Source: Ornithodoros turicata (taxonomy: Eukaryota; Arthropoda; Arachnida; Ixodida; Argasidae). Taken from it: DNA of 64,000 nucleotides. The translations under genes and the position numbers were made by a program. Below the pieces are notes generated by a model. The model saw nothing but the letters and a program-made list of their open reading frames with translations, was not told the DNA's origin and did not search any database. Shown piece after piece: positions 52,634-62,754 of this stretch (position 1 is its first letter; each line of letters starts with the position of its first letter). The stretch is taken from NCBI RefSeq assembly GCF_037126465.1, contig NW_026999458.1:1-64000 (forward strand), written 5' to 3'.

Positions 52634-53611
52634 CTGCAAACGAAGACGAAATGTAACACAACATCGTGAGAAGCAGGTACCTGTAATAGCCACGAGCCTG
52701 TAGCTCCTTGAACATAAGCCTGCCTGTAAGACACTGTGAAATTTTTATCTGATGTGATCAACTGCTGCGCCTGGCATATCTCAATGCAATACGCCATGCA
52801 AGTGTGCTTCTGCGCACGAAAGGAGGCAAAGAACAAGCCCACAGTTTGTGTACAGTAAACAGTACAGTAGCACAGTAAACAGTTATGTGAGAGCTGTACA
52901 TGCTGCATCCGCTGGTTCCCGAACAGGAAAACCAGCTTCGGCTGTTGTCTGTGTCGCCTAAAATAGAGCGGTGGGAGAGGCAGCCTCGTTTCAGAATTGA
53001 TACTGATTGGCCTATGTAGCTACATACGATGCATTTGGTGCACTGGACTCATGCAGTAGTTGCTCCGCTTACCATGTTTGCGTACTGATCTTTGTTGTCA
53101 ATGCGCCATTAAAGGTCATCATCATGGTAAAATCATCATTATCATCATCATGTTTGCGTACTGTGGTCTGTATTGTGTACTGATTGCAGAACTGGGTGCA
53201 GTGGTTTTCTTCTAATGCCTCAGGTAACACGCAAATTTCTGGTGCAGTTTTCTGAAAGCAAATGGCTGTTTGGTTCCTCCAAAATTTTGGGCGCAAAATG
53301 GCCACCAAGCAATACTGTTTCTCCTTCGAGCTGCATGAACGGCTCAGCGATATCTAAATGTCATGTGTCTGGGCGACAATTGCTTTCGACATACTGCCTG
53401 TAATTCTAGGTATCATTGTTTCACCGCACCAGGCTCCCACTATTGCTGTTCAGGAACTATGCTGTTCAAGAACTGCTGTACTCCCCCTGTAAAAGTATGG
53501 CCGGTATAACATAGCAAGGAGGGAAATCCTGCCTAGCTAGCTGTTTCACTCTGAACTTTCGTTGTGCAACGCAATAAATGATGCATAATAAATAAGGCAT
53601 GTTATTACCTG
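52634..53611. other. Presumed introns of the transposase gene
   Basis: No additional domain is recognised, apart from the LINE micro-insertion at 53088. A further short exon cannot be ruled out. Confidence 0.5.
53088..53148 (+). mobile_element. 61-bp LINE tail micro-insertion
   Basis: Bounded by the 15-bp duplication CATGTTTGCGTACTG (53073-53087; 53149-53163). The insert starts in the loop of the LINE hairpin (ATCTTTGTTGTCAATGCGCC) and ends in an ATC-rich tail. It lies in an intron of the transposase gene. Confidence 0.88.
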
Positions 53612-54038
53612 CATTGCAGCGGCGGCACAGAGTAAATGGAGTCCCGTATTTGACTGGATGTTGTCCTGCTAAAAGAAAATAACTGTGAATGAGGACCAAC
53701 ACAGTCCTCTCGGCTCCTCCGATTAGGGCGATAGTCGGAAGCATCGATCTTTACGTTTTCCGCGGGTGCTTCGTTCTGGGAGTCGGTGCACGCCATGTCC
53801 CTTGAATACACAGTGCAGGAGGACTTGGGTCACTTGCGCACGACGTCGGCGGCGGATGCTTCTCATCTGTTCTCTGAAACCACAACGTGCCCATTAACTA
53901 ATAGTTAGAGAAAGAACGCAACATACCCTTTTCTTCGCCGGTTCAGGGGCATGCCTAACGATCCGTCGTCGTCCTTTCAGCACCTGCCATGAGCATATTC
54001 TGTGATAAGCTGTAGACGGTACAGCAATGCGTCCATAC

Positions 54039-54356
54039 CTTTCTTTCGTAGCCAAGGGGCAGCACTGGGACAGAGTTCTCTTCTGTCTTTATCCCGTCAA
54101 CGAAGTGTTGCGAGCACACACGCGAGGAAGCCGTTGGCACCAAATCTTCGCGATTTACAGCACTTATCCACCGCTGCCTAATATCCGGGTCAGCAGGGAA
54201 TCGATGTAGCAAGTACGTATTGCAGCCACACTCTTCCTGCAGGACGCCGTGGACGCTACACGGTTGTTTCCTTGCGGCATTCCCTTTCTTTTGGTTGTTT
54301 AGACAACCGAACACAGCGCAATGCTGCCCGGTTGAATACGGGTTATTATACGGCAT
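54039..54356 (-). pseudogene. THAP exon of the DDE4 transposase
   Basis: ATG at 54356. THAP features: HCAVFGCLNN (CxxxxC), HRFPADPDIRQRWISAV, VCSQHFVDG (C-x2-H) and the VPVLPLG box. An unusual Cys-rich insertion (CSVHGVLQEECGCN) precedes HRFP. It ends at a GT donor (54038). The THAP zinc finger recognises the transposon ends. The exon itself is intact. Confidence 0.8.
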
Positions 54357-54537
54357 CCCCTAACATGAAAACACGCCCGGAAAAAGGCCAATAAAGCACA
54401 GTCTAACGTCCGTCTCGTGGGACCCGCGCACATCCAACAGTCCAGAGAGGAGTAAAGCCCTGTTACTCTCGATGCCCGACTACCATATTCCGCTGTATGC
54501 TTCCCGGTTCGAGGACCCCGCTTGGAAAGGTCTATAC

Positions 54538-55270
54538 CAGGGAAGGATAACGGGCGTATTTTGGTTACCGTTTCCATTTCCGATAGTGCTATATTTTCGT
54601 TTCCGTTATCCGTTTCTGATACCGGCCTTCCAATTTCGTGTCTGTTACGTTTCCGTTACTGTTTCCGGTAATGGAACGGTTGTTACAGAGCTGCGGGATG
54701 ACAGCCTGTCCGGCTGTACCAGGGCCCTGTTTTGCCCAAGTGCTGCTTCGGTGTCACGGCAAGATATATATATATAAAAAATGTAGGAACATATCTTCAG
54801 TCACTCGGAGTTCAGCAAATCAAGACCGGCGTAACATTCATCCAATGTCGCATTCATAAGTGGACACTATCAGTAGTAAATAATAGAGCCATGGCCACGG
54901 TGAAATGAAAAAAATACAAATAAGTAACTAAAAACCGTAATGCGTCCTCCTCGTGCTATGGTGGAGTATGGTGTTGGTGTCATGAGTTATGAGGGCTGGG
55001 ACAAGGTAAGCGACGGAGGCACCCTCGAGATCCAGTATTGCGCGCTCTAGTGTAATATTTAGAGCATTGCAGGGCATGGAGTGATCAAAACGAAAACAAA
55101 AAAATGAAGTCACTCAAATGTCATCGCACAACAGGAATAGCCATTACGCGAATTCATTACCGGACGATAAATTCGTTTCTGTTTCTGTTTCCGGTAATGG
55201 AGGACCGTGGTATGTGTTTCCGTTATCATTATCATCTCCAATTTCGGTAATATACCGTTTCCCTTCCCTG
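54538..55270. mobile_element. Non-autonomous hAT element, 733 bp
   Basis: Ends CAGGGAAGGATAACGG and CCGTTTCCCTTCCCTG are inverted repeats with the CAGGG start typical of hAT. Flanking 8-mers GTCTATAC (54530-54537) and GTGTACAC (55271-55278) match at 6 of 8 and fit an hAT duplication. The interior has repeated GTTTCCGTTA motifs near both ends and no gene. Confidence 0.75.
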
Positions 55271-55314
55271 GTGTACACCTCCTCCGTTCCCACACCGCTG
55301 GGAACCAGTCGGGC

Positions 55315-55326
55315 ACTATCGCCTGT
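55315..55326. repeat. Target-site duplication of LINE-E, left
   Basis: ACTATCGCCTGT, repeated at 61003-61014. Confidence 0.92.
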
Positions 55327-55808
55327 CCCGGCGTCGGGAACTTGGCGCCCCCATCGCCCGGCAGCAGCCGCAGTAGCCCCCTCCTGCACTCACGGTTGGG
55401 TCGCCGCGTATAGCTGTGCGTGGCTTTCCCGTGTCTGGGGAAAGGGGGATCCTGGCGGTTGAGTGGACCTGGAGGTTGTTTTGGATCCTTCGGGGCCCCT
55501 CCGGGAAAGCAACACACCGCTTTGGCCCCTGCTTCCCATAGTCGGGTGGTCCTGGAAGGCCCGGCCAGGATTATTCAGCTAGTTGCCATCTCTCTTTTCA
55601 TCACCTTCCCTTTTCTCTCCTTCTCGCTCTCCATTTCTTCCCTTCACCTTCTTTGGCGGCTAGGGTCAACCTTGGGCAGTTCTTTCTATCTCCTAGAAAC
55701 TGCACTTGGGTATCGTGCAGTGGCAAGTGCTAGCATGCGTAGCATGTTCCCTTGTTGGGGTCGATGGTGGCTGGCACACCATCTGCACCGAATGTACAAC
55801 CATCTTTC
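55327..55808 (+). promoter_or_regulatory. LINE-E 5' UTR / internal promoter region
   Basis: Almost the same leader as LINE-C and LINE-D, lacking about 20 bp after GTTGGGTCGCCGC. Specific promoter motifs cannot be named. Confidence 0.6.
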
Positions 55809-57059
55809 ATGGATTCCAATCAATTCCCTCCCTTAAGACATGGTCGGCCTCGAAAGAGGGGCCGCAACGAGGTTCAAGCCATGCATCTCTTTGAGAAAAA
55901 CAAAGAACCATGGTACCCGAAAATCCTGATAATGAAGTCTGATGATGAAACAAAGTCACTTGATAAGGTATCTCCCTTCATCGTCGCTAAATCTCTTGAA
56001 CACGTGATTGGAAAAACATACAAGGCCAAAAAGTTGAGAAGTAGAGAGATCCAGATCGAGGTTGAGACCAGTCAGCAGAGTTCGGGTTTGTTGTCGATGA
56101 GGCTGGTTGGTGAGATCCCGATCTCAGTGACAGCACACCGCACTTTGAATACAGTAAAGGGGGTAATCTCCTGTGATGAGCTACTTTTGTGCTCCGAATC
56201 GGAGATCGAAGAGGGTTTGAGAGATCAGGGTGTCGTGAGCGCAAAGCGGATTGTTATTCGTAGGGACAACAAAGAGATCCCCACCAGACATCTTGTTCTT
56301 TCATTCGAACTTCACAGTCTTCCCTCCGAGTTGAAAGCAGGCTATGTAAACTGCCCTGTGCGCCACTACATACCCAACCCACGCAGATGTTTCAAGTGCC
56401 AGCGTTTTGGGCACCATTCGCAAGTGTGTCGTGGGCACCTAGTCTGCCCAAAGTGTGCTGGCGACGGGAAGGAACACACACCAGAGTCTTGCAAAAACAG
56501 TTTTTGTTGTTCTAACTGCCACGGCAATCACCCGGCCTACTCAAGAAGTTGCCCAAAATTCCAGGACGAAAAGGAAATCTTGAAAATAAAAACAGAACAA
56601 AATGTGAGCTACAAGGCAGCTAGAGCACAGTTGGACTTCCGAAAAAAAGGAAAAAGTTTCGCTGAGTCGGTGCAAAGGGAAGTGGCACCGCTCAGTGTAT
56701 CCGTGGGGACCCAGACTCTGGGGCCTCCACCCCACACTCCCCCAAAAAAACATGAGGATGCGCAAGTGTCGCGTTCCTCCTCCCTGACCAATGTGCCAAC
56801 TGGTCAGGAAGAGGTGTCCACGGCCTCCTCTAAGGTCGATGGCACACCGTCAGTTTGGGATGGGGTCGTAAAAGCCCCTTCCCAAAAAGGCACCCAAAGT
56901 ATGGAGGTCGACGATGACGACTGCATGTCGCAGAAGTCATCGTCGAGCCTTCCCAGCATTCGTTCACAAGGGAAGGAAAAACGAGAAAAAGGACGAGGAA
57001 GGGGTTTCAAAGGGAATGAACAACAGAAACAACCCCCGCGAAGGGTCCAACCCCCCTAA
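55809..57059 (+). CDS. LINE-E ORF1 protein, CCHC knuckles
   Basis: 416 codons from ATG 55809 (MDSNQFPPLRHGRPRKRGRN); an in-frame ATG at 55752 is possible but lies in the shared leader. A folded central region (PWYPKILIMKSDDETKSLDK, HRTLNTVKGVIS) leads to knuckles CFKCQRFGHHSQVC, CPKCAGDGKEHTPESC and CSNCHGNHPAYSRSC, then KTEQNVSYKAARAQLDF. The tail has a Ser/Asp patch (MEVDDDDCMSQKSSSSLPSI) and a basic Gly/Arg end. It would assemble with LINE RNA. The frame is intact. Confidence 0.92.
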   Translation: MDSNQFPPLRHGRPRKRGRNEVQAMHLFEKNKEPWYPKILIMKSDDETKSLDKVSPFIVAKSLEHVIGKTYKAKKLRSREIQIEVETSQQSSGLLSMRLVGEIPISVTAHRTLNTVKGVISCDELLLCSESEIEEGLRDQGVVSAKRIVIRRDNKEIPTRHLVLSFELHSLPSELKAGYVNCPVRHYIPNPRRCFKCQRFGHHSQVCRGHLVCPKCAGDGKEHTPESCKNSFCCSNCHGNHPAYSRSCPKFQDEKEILKIKTEQNVSYKAARAQLDFRKKGKSFAESVQREVAPLSVSVGTQTLGPPPHTPPKKHEDAQVSRSSSLTNVPTGQEEVSTASSKVDGTPSVWDGVVKAPSQKGTQSMEVDDDDCMSQKSSSSLPSIRSQGKEKREKGRGRGFKGNEQQKQPPRRVQPP

Positions 57060-57131
57060 ATGGTACAAATCTTTCCTAGTCGGTTTCACCAAGTGCTGCG
57101 CTTTCTTTTCCTCCTTTTTAGTGTGACCGTT

Positions 57132-60100
57132 ATGAACCACTTTCTCCAGTGGAACTGCCGTGGTTTACTTTCTAACTTAGACGACATTAACGATCTCTTC
57201 GACAAGTACAATGCAGCATGTTTCTGCCTCCAAGAAACATATTTAAACACACACACACCAAATCCAATTCGTAGACACAATCTATTTCGAAGAGATCGAA
57301 TAGACGCCACTCGCGCATCTGGCGGAGTGGCTATCGTCACACGAGGAACTGTTCCGTCCAAAGAGGTCCACTTGGTTACAGATTTGGAAGCCGTAGCCGT
57401 GCAGATGTGTCTGGACAGAATTGTCACCATCTGCTCGGTCTATTTGCCACCATCAGGAAGTTTTGCACAGAGGGATATAGAACACTTAATCAGCCAACTT
57501 CCAACTCCATTTATACTCTTAGGCGACTTTAATGCCCACAATCTGCTTTGGGGCAGTGCAAGAAGCGACAGCCGAGGGAAAATGTTGGAAAGGGTCTTGT
57601 TATCAACCTCCATCTGTCTTTTAAATACAGGAGCAAAGACGTACGTCCACTGTTCAAGTCAGTCTTTCTCGGTCTTAGATTTATCTCTTTGCAGTCCATC
57701 TCTATATCAAGATTTAGAATGGAGCGTGGAAGAAAACCCACTTGGTAGTGATCACTTTCCAGTGGTCCTGAAATATATGTGTGCAGTCAATAGTCTAACA
57801 GCATGCCCCCCTAGATGGAAGTTCCAACATGCCGACTGGAATGCTTTCTCCAAAAAATGTGACCTGTCGTTAATCCCTGTGGAGAGGATGACGATTGAAG
57901 AGGCCAACAATGTAATTACCAACGTCATCCTCGATGCAGCAACACAATCCATCCCCCAGACTTCCGGTCGTCTACCGAAACGACCGAAGCCATGGTGGAA
58001 CAGGGAGTGCAAGGAAACTCGTAAACTTCAAAATCGTGCGTGGGGTACATTTCGGAGGTACCCCACATCACAAAATCTTCTTTTGTTTAAAAAGGCGAGA
58101 GCCAAGGCCAGATGGACGCGGAAACAAGCAAAGCGGTCATCTTGGCACAACTTCGTGTCTTCCCTATCTCACAGTACCCCATCCGAAGTGGTGTGGGACA
58201 GACTTGGCAAAATCAGAGGAGAACACCGCAGTTATACAATCCCTCTTTTAGAAGTCAATGGGCAGGTGTGCGGAAGCCTACAAGAACAGGCGGATGCGCT
58301 CGGACAACATTTTGAACGCATCTCTGATTCATCCCATTACAGTCCCGAATTTCTTAGAGTAAAAACAAACGCTGAGAAACGAAAAATTCCAATGAGTGGT
58401 GGCGATGAGTACGTATACAATCAGCCGTTCACGATGGTGGAGCTTCAGCGATCTCTATTCGCTGCTAAAGCCACTGCCCCGGGCCCAGACAGAGTAACCT
58501 ACTCCATGCTGTGCCACCTGTCTGATGACTCTAAAAAAATGTTGCTCCTTTTCTTTAACCGCATTTGGGCAGAGGGAACAGTACCATTATTATGGAAGAC
58601 TGCGACTGTCATTCCCCTTCTCAAGCCAAAAAAGGAAGCATCCAATCCAGCCAGTTACAGACCTATCGCCCTTACGAGTTGTATTGGGAAGACGTTTGAA
58701 CGAATGGTCAATAACCGGCTGGTTCATCATCTGGAAGAAAATAATTGCCTTTCTGAATTTCAATGTGGTTTTCGAACGGGGTGCTCCACTATGGATCACC
58801 TTGTTCGGCTAGAAACCACTATCCGTGAAGCCTTCGTCAGAAGACAACATTGCTTATCCGTTTTCTTTGATTTAGAGAAAGCGTATGACACCGCGTGGCG
58901 ACACGGTATTCTGCAGGATCTTTACTCTTTTGGCGTGAAGGGCAGACTCCTTAAATGCATTTCAAACTTCCTCCAGCACAGATCCTTCAGAGTGCGACTG
59001 GGAACCACTCTATCCCGCCCCTTCGTACAAGAGAATGGTGTCCCGAAGGGATCCGTTCTCAGTGTTGTCTTATTTATTGTGAAAATCAACTCAGTGACCA
59101 ATGTCATCCCACCCTCCATATCTTTCTCCTTGTACGTGGATGACATTCAAATATCTTCTTGCTCCACGAACCTGTCAATATGCGAACGACAGATGCAGGT
59201 GGCCATCAACAATATGGCCAAGTGGTCTTCATCAAATGGATTTAAATTTTCAGCTGAGAAAACTGTGTGTGTCCATTTCTCTAGGATTAGAGGACTGTTT
59301 TCACAACCTACACTCCAGCTTAACCGACGAGATATCCTTGTTCAACCAGAAGCCAAATTTCTTGGCATCACTTTTGACTCAAAGCTGACCTTCAAGGCTC
59401 ATGTCCAAAACCTAAAGATAAAGTGTGTCAAGTCACTAAACATTCTAAAAATCATTTCTCACAGATCTTGGGGTGCAGACCAGGAAACACTGCACAAAGT
59501 GTATACTGCATGTATTCGCTCAAAACTTGATTATGGGTCATTTGTCTACGGCTCTGCTCGCAAGTCGGTGTTGAAAGCCCTGGACCCTGTCCATCACCAG
59601 GGGCTCAGGCTTGTGCTTGGCGCCTTCCGAACGTCCCCAGTACAGAGTCTGTATGTTGAATCGAATGAATGCTCCTTGCAAAGACGGCGTTCTTACCTCG
59701 GTACGTCGTACGCACTTAAAATATGTAGCCTACCCCAAAATCCTGCCTCAACTTGCGTCAAGCACACACGTTTTAAACAGCTGTTTATTAACAAGCCCTC
59801 TGTTGTCCCTCCATTCTCTTTACGAATTGCATCAGAGTTTGATTGTCATGGTGTCTCATCCTGTGACCTACAAGTTGTAGAGTGTAGCAGGAAGATCCCA
59901 CCCTGGGAACCACCTCCAAGATATGACACTTCCTTGGCAAAATACAAGAAACAAGACACTGCTTCATCAGTACTTCAAGAAGAGTTTGCACACTTGAAAG
60001 ACAGTTTTGATAACCATACTGAGATTTACACAGACGGGTCCAAGTCTAGTGCAGGTGTGAGTTGTGCCATGATTTGTGGCACGCACACAAGGTCTCATCG

Positions 60101-60848
60101 TATAAAAACCTCTGCATCGATTTTCACTGCCGAGGTTTACGCCATCATCTTGGCGCTCAACTACATCCTTCAAGATTCCATAAAGTCTTCGGTTGTATAT
60201 ACAGACTCCTTGAGCTCCATTAATGCAATCTGTAATCAGCACATAACAAAAAACTTTCTTGTGCAGCGAGCAAGATCCTTAGCCAGTTCGATAAGAACAA
60301 AGGGCTACTCTCTCATCCTATGCTGGGTGCCCAGCCATGTAGGCATCAAAGGAAATGAGTTGGCAGATCAAGCAGCTGCAGCTGCTCTCCAAAATGACAT
60401 CACACCTTTTGATATGTCCGTGCAAGATATGAGATTGACACTCAAGCAATCACTGCACAGAATGTGGCAAGCATTTTGGAACACACAAACAAATAACAAG
60501 CTCCACTTAATTAAACCTCAAATTCAGGATACAGGAGACCGGCTGGAAAACCGCCTGTTGTGCACTTTACGAGCGAGGTTGCGTATAGGTCACACTTACC
60601 TTACACACGGGTTCTTACTTCGGGGAGAGGAGCCACCTGAATGTGCGCACTGTGGTCAGCTCCTGTCTGTTGTACACATACTCATCACATGCACACATCA
60701 TGAAATCCATCGCAAATATCACTTCAAAGAATTTTATAAATACTTCTTACCTCTTCACCCAGCCCTATTGCTTGGTGACGAGGCTCTCGTCCCTTTTAGA
60801 AGCGTCTTTGATTTCCTGAGAGACGTTGGCGTTATTAGCCTTCTGTAG
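57132..60848 (+). CDS. LINE-E ORF2: APE endonuclease, RT, RNase H
   Basis: 1238 codons from ATG 57132 (MNHFLQWNCRG, start of the nuclease fold); the frame also has an ATG at 57060. Endonuclease: CFCLQETYL (Glu), FILLGDFNAHNLLWG, GSDHFPV. RT: ATAPGPDRVTYSML, VFFDLEKAYDTAWR (A), NGVPKGSVLSVVLF (B), LYVDDIQIS (C). RNase H: IYTDGSKSSAGV, AEVYAIILAL, VYTDSLSSI, CWVPSHVGIKGNELADQAA, with all four acidic residues. C-terminal CAHCGQLLSVVHILITC. Motif B has Lys in place of the Gln found in the other copies (PQGS). No stop or frameshift. Confidence 0.94.
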   Translation: MNHFLQWNCRGLLSNLDDINDLFDKYNAACFCLQETYLNTHTPNPIRRHNLFRRDRIDATRASGGVAIVTRGTVPSKEVHLVTDLEAVAVQMCLDRIVTICSVYLPPSGSFAQRDIEHLISQLPTPFILLGDFNAHNLLWGSARSDSRGKMLERVLLSTSICLLNTGAKTYVHCSSQSFSVLDLSLCSPSLYQDLEWSVEENPLGSDHFPVVLKYMCAVNSLTACPPRWKFQHADWNAFSKKCDLSLIPVERMTIEEANNVITNVILDAATQSIPQTSGRLPKRPKPWWNRECKETRKLQNRAWGTFRRYPTSQNLLLFKKARAKARWTRKQAKRSSWHNFVSSLSHSTPSEVVWDRLGKIRGEHRSYTIPLLEVNGQVCGSLQEQADALGQHFERISDSSHYSPEFLRVKTNAEKRKIPMSGGDEYVYNQPFTMVELQRSLFAAKATAPGPDRVTYSMLCHLSDDSKKMLLLFFNRIWAEGTVPLLWKTATVIPLLKPKKEASNPASYRPIALTSCIGKTFERMVNNRLVHHLEENNCLSEFQCGFRTGCSTMDHLVRLETTIREAFVRRQHCLSVFFDLEKAYDTAWRHGILQDLYSFGVKGRLLKCISNFLQHRSFRVRLGTTLSRPFVQENGVPKGSVLSVVLFIVKINSVTNVIPPSISFSLYVDDIQISSCSTNLSICERQMQVAINNMAKWSSSNGFKFSAEKTVCVHFSRIRGLFSQPTLQLNRRDILVQPEAKFLGITFDSKLTFKAHVQNLKIKCVKSLNILKIISHRSWGADQETLHKVYTACIRSKLDYGSFVYGSARKSVLKALDPVHHQGLRLVLGAFRTSPVQSLYVESNECSLQRRRSYLGTSYALKICSLPQNPASTCVKHTRFKQLFINKPSVVPPFSLRIASEFDCHGVSSCDLQVVECSRKIPPWEPPPRYDTSLAKYKKQDTASSVLQEEFAHLKDSFDNHTEIYTDGSKSSAGVSCAMICGTHTRSHRIKTSASIFTAEVYAIILALNYILQDSIKSSVVYTDSLSSINAICNQHITKNFLVQRARSLASSIRTKGYSLILCWVPSHVGIKGNELADQAAAAALQNDITPFDMSVQDMRLTLKQSLHRMWQAFWNTQTNNKLHLIKPQIQDTGDRLENRLLCTLRARLRIGHTYLTHGFLLRGEEPPECAHCGQLLSVVHILITCTHHEIHRKYHFKEFYKYFLPLHPALLLGDEALVPFRSVFDFLRDVGVISLL

Positions 60849-60939
60849 TCTTACACGTATACACTCATCTTTTATTAGTCATCGTGTTGACTCTTAAATA
60901 ATCATAACATCACCACTGTCTCAATCATACCTCAGTTTA

Positions 60940-60972
60940 TGGCGCATTATGATCTTTGTTGTCAATGCGCCA
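60940..60972 (+). other. Terminal hairpin of the I-like LINEs (LINE-E copy)
   Basis: TGGCGCATT pairs with AATGCGCCA (9 bp) around a 15-nt loop, 30 bp before the end. Equivalent 33-nt structures lie at 1531, 18375, 24474, 24610, 24753, 32233, 39985, 40222 and 51284. The position suggests the RT-recognised 3' structure. Confidence 0.8.
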
Positions 60973-61002
60973 TTAAACTCCCAATCATCATCATCATCAT
61001 CA

Positions 61003-61014
61003 ACTATCGCCTGT
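61003..61014. repeat. Target-site duplication of LINE-E, right
   Basis: ACTATCGCCTGT, identical to 55315-55326. Confidence 0.92.
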
Positions 61015-61890
61015 TCAGGAAGCAGCCCTTTCGCCATAAAACCTTCAATTACACACACACGCCCGTTCAGGAGCCGAAGCCCCCGTTGCGTTCCCATTCT
61101 TTCCCCGAGGGTTTGTGCTGCCTGGGGGATTTTTCACGATGGGACGAATATGTGGCTCGAATATTCCATTTCGATCATCCTCCCAAGCTACTTAAACCGG
61201 AGGTTTAAGCCCCATGTATTTGAATGGGGCGTATTTTAAATCAGGGAAGGATCTGGTTTAGCGTCGGTTCAACGTCGCCAGTTTAAAGAGTGGTTGCGGT
61301 AGGTGATGTTGCGCTAATGCGGAGTCGAACTGGTAAAAATTCAGCTAAATTGGCGTTTTAAATGCACTGTCAGTAAAGAAAACGGCGTAACGTGTCCGGG
61401 GCCAAGAAATGCGGCAGTTGGGTTTGTAAGACGGAGGTTTGTTTTATCGCGAACTCTGCATGGCAACCGTCAAAGTGTGGTCAAAGAGAGTGACATCGAC
61501 ATGCCACTGGACAAAATCCATATACCAATCCAAGGGAGGAGAGATCGCTCGGATGGCCGAATGTCAATGTGCATCTTCAAAAACAAAGTATAAGCAGTGC
61601 TGGTGCTTATTATGAGTGTCATCTCCTGTGATACACTGTAAGCACCCCCGACATTATACAGTAAGAGCAACCAACATGCTAGATGTTCGTTGCGAGTCCA
61701 TATGGAGAAATTCAGGCGTGTTATCCACTGGCATGATATCAACCATCCCAGTATCTCTTCCTGATATAATCTCTTTGTAGCCTGTCTAATTTCCATAGAC
61801 ATTTGGCAGTGTGATAGGACTGATCATGAAGTGCATAGTGTCTTGTGGCTGTTGTGTGGATACTATCGAGGTATGGAGACATTGCGTGTT
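61015..61890. other. No gene recognised
   Basis: About 880 bp of unique-looking sequence. A short inverted motif (TTAAACCGGAGGTTTAA, about 61192-61208) is present. No domain seen on either strand. Confidence 0.5.
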
Positions 61891-61898
61891 GTTGCACT

Positions 61899-62727
61899 CA
61901 GAGTTGTGCCTAACTCGTTACTTGGTAACAGTTACTTTTTTTTGGTAACGAGGTAACGATTCAGTTACTTTTTAAAAAAATGGTAATAGTAACGGAATCT
62001 GTTACAAAAATTGGTAACTCGCTACTCACGTTACTCGTTCCTTTTCTTCTGCGCGGGGGAGCACATTTCGGTACTCCACGTGGCGCAAAGCGTGGACCTA
62101 CGTGACCCACGACCACGTGTGACTCAAAGTATTATTGCAGTCCCTCGCTGGATGTCTTGTTGAGGTTCTGAATCGTCTTAAACGAAAGCCCTTGTCTTTC
62201 CTCTTGTTTCCGTAATCTCCGACCATCACTCCTTCTTCCCAAGAATGGGCACCAATTGTACTATGGCTACAAAAAACGCGTTTCGACTTCTAGCCTTTTC
62301 TTGTCTTTGCTAAGCTTCTGAGCGCCCTAAATTATGACGCAGCCCCTCGTGTGTTCTTGGGAACCGTTGGTGATCGGTGGCACGAAAATCGGTGTCTGTT
62401 CTTGTGTTTTCATAACCTCCTATCACCCCCACTTCTGCAGCAGATGTCTTCACACGAAAGAGAACGAAGATCACTGATGTAAATTTCGAGTATCAGCTTC
62501 TTGTCAAGTGCAATTTCTCATTAATAATGAGTTGAAGGCAAGTGACAGCATGTTTGTTGGCTCCTCTTTAACTATGCGGCGGTAACGTAAAAGTAACTCG
62601 TTGCCTGTGAGTAACGAGAACTCGTTACCTTTGTATGTTGGTAACGAGTAACGTATTTAGTTTCTTTTTTCTGAAGTAACGGGTAACGGTATTTAGTTCC
62701 TATTTTTTGGTAACGGGCACAAGTCTG
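61899..62727. mobile_element. Non-autonomous hAT element, 829 bp
   Basis: Ends CAGAGTTGTGCC and GGCACAAGTCTG are inverted repeats with one mismatch. Flanking 8-mers GTTGCACT (61891-61898) and GCTGCACT (62728-62735) differ by one base. Both ends carry many GGTAACGAGTAAC-like motifs. No coding sequence. Confidence 0.8.
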
Positions 62728-62754
62728 GCTGCACTACGCTGAACACGAAATTTG

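Larger units (their letters stand above)
51661..54356 (-). pseudogene. THAP-HTH-DDE4 transposase gene, multi-exon, broken
   Basis: Proposed exons on the minus strand. Exon 1 (54356-54039): MPYNNPYSTGQHCAVFGC, RFPADPDIRQRWISAVNRED and CSQHF (THAP); donor AAAG|GTATGG. A small phase-0 exon at about 53674-53612 lies between TTTTAG and GTAATA. Exon 52633-51899 holds VPHCDQSTQWERNLYEYHCY, LSPDDILFYTGVSQAVFEKL (helix-turn-helix) and DDE4: CILDCTEVTLQRP (Asp), VIMADRGF (Asp). Last exon (51839-51661): IASVRIHVERAINRVK (Glu), stop at 51661. A frameshift near 52360 and a TAG near 52323 disable it. It is a cut-and-paste transposase of the THAP/DDE4 type. Confidence 0.8.
55327..61002 (+). mobile_element. 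LINE-E (I-like), full length with both ORFs open
   Basis: 5,676 bp from CCCGGCGTCGGGAAC to the ATC tail, with a perfect 12-bp duplication. Both ORFs are uninterrupted. The ORFs sit end to end: TAA of the first frame is followed at once by ATG of the second (57057-57062). A gap of about 20 bp in the 5' UTR relative to LINE-C/D is the only large difference. Confidence 0.95.

Noticed and set aside
61192..61208. TTAAACCGGAGGTTTAA as a transposon end
   Set aside because: A single short palindrome without a partner or duplication.
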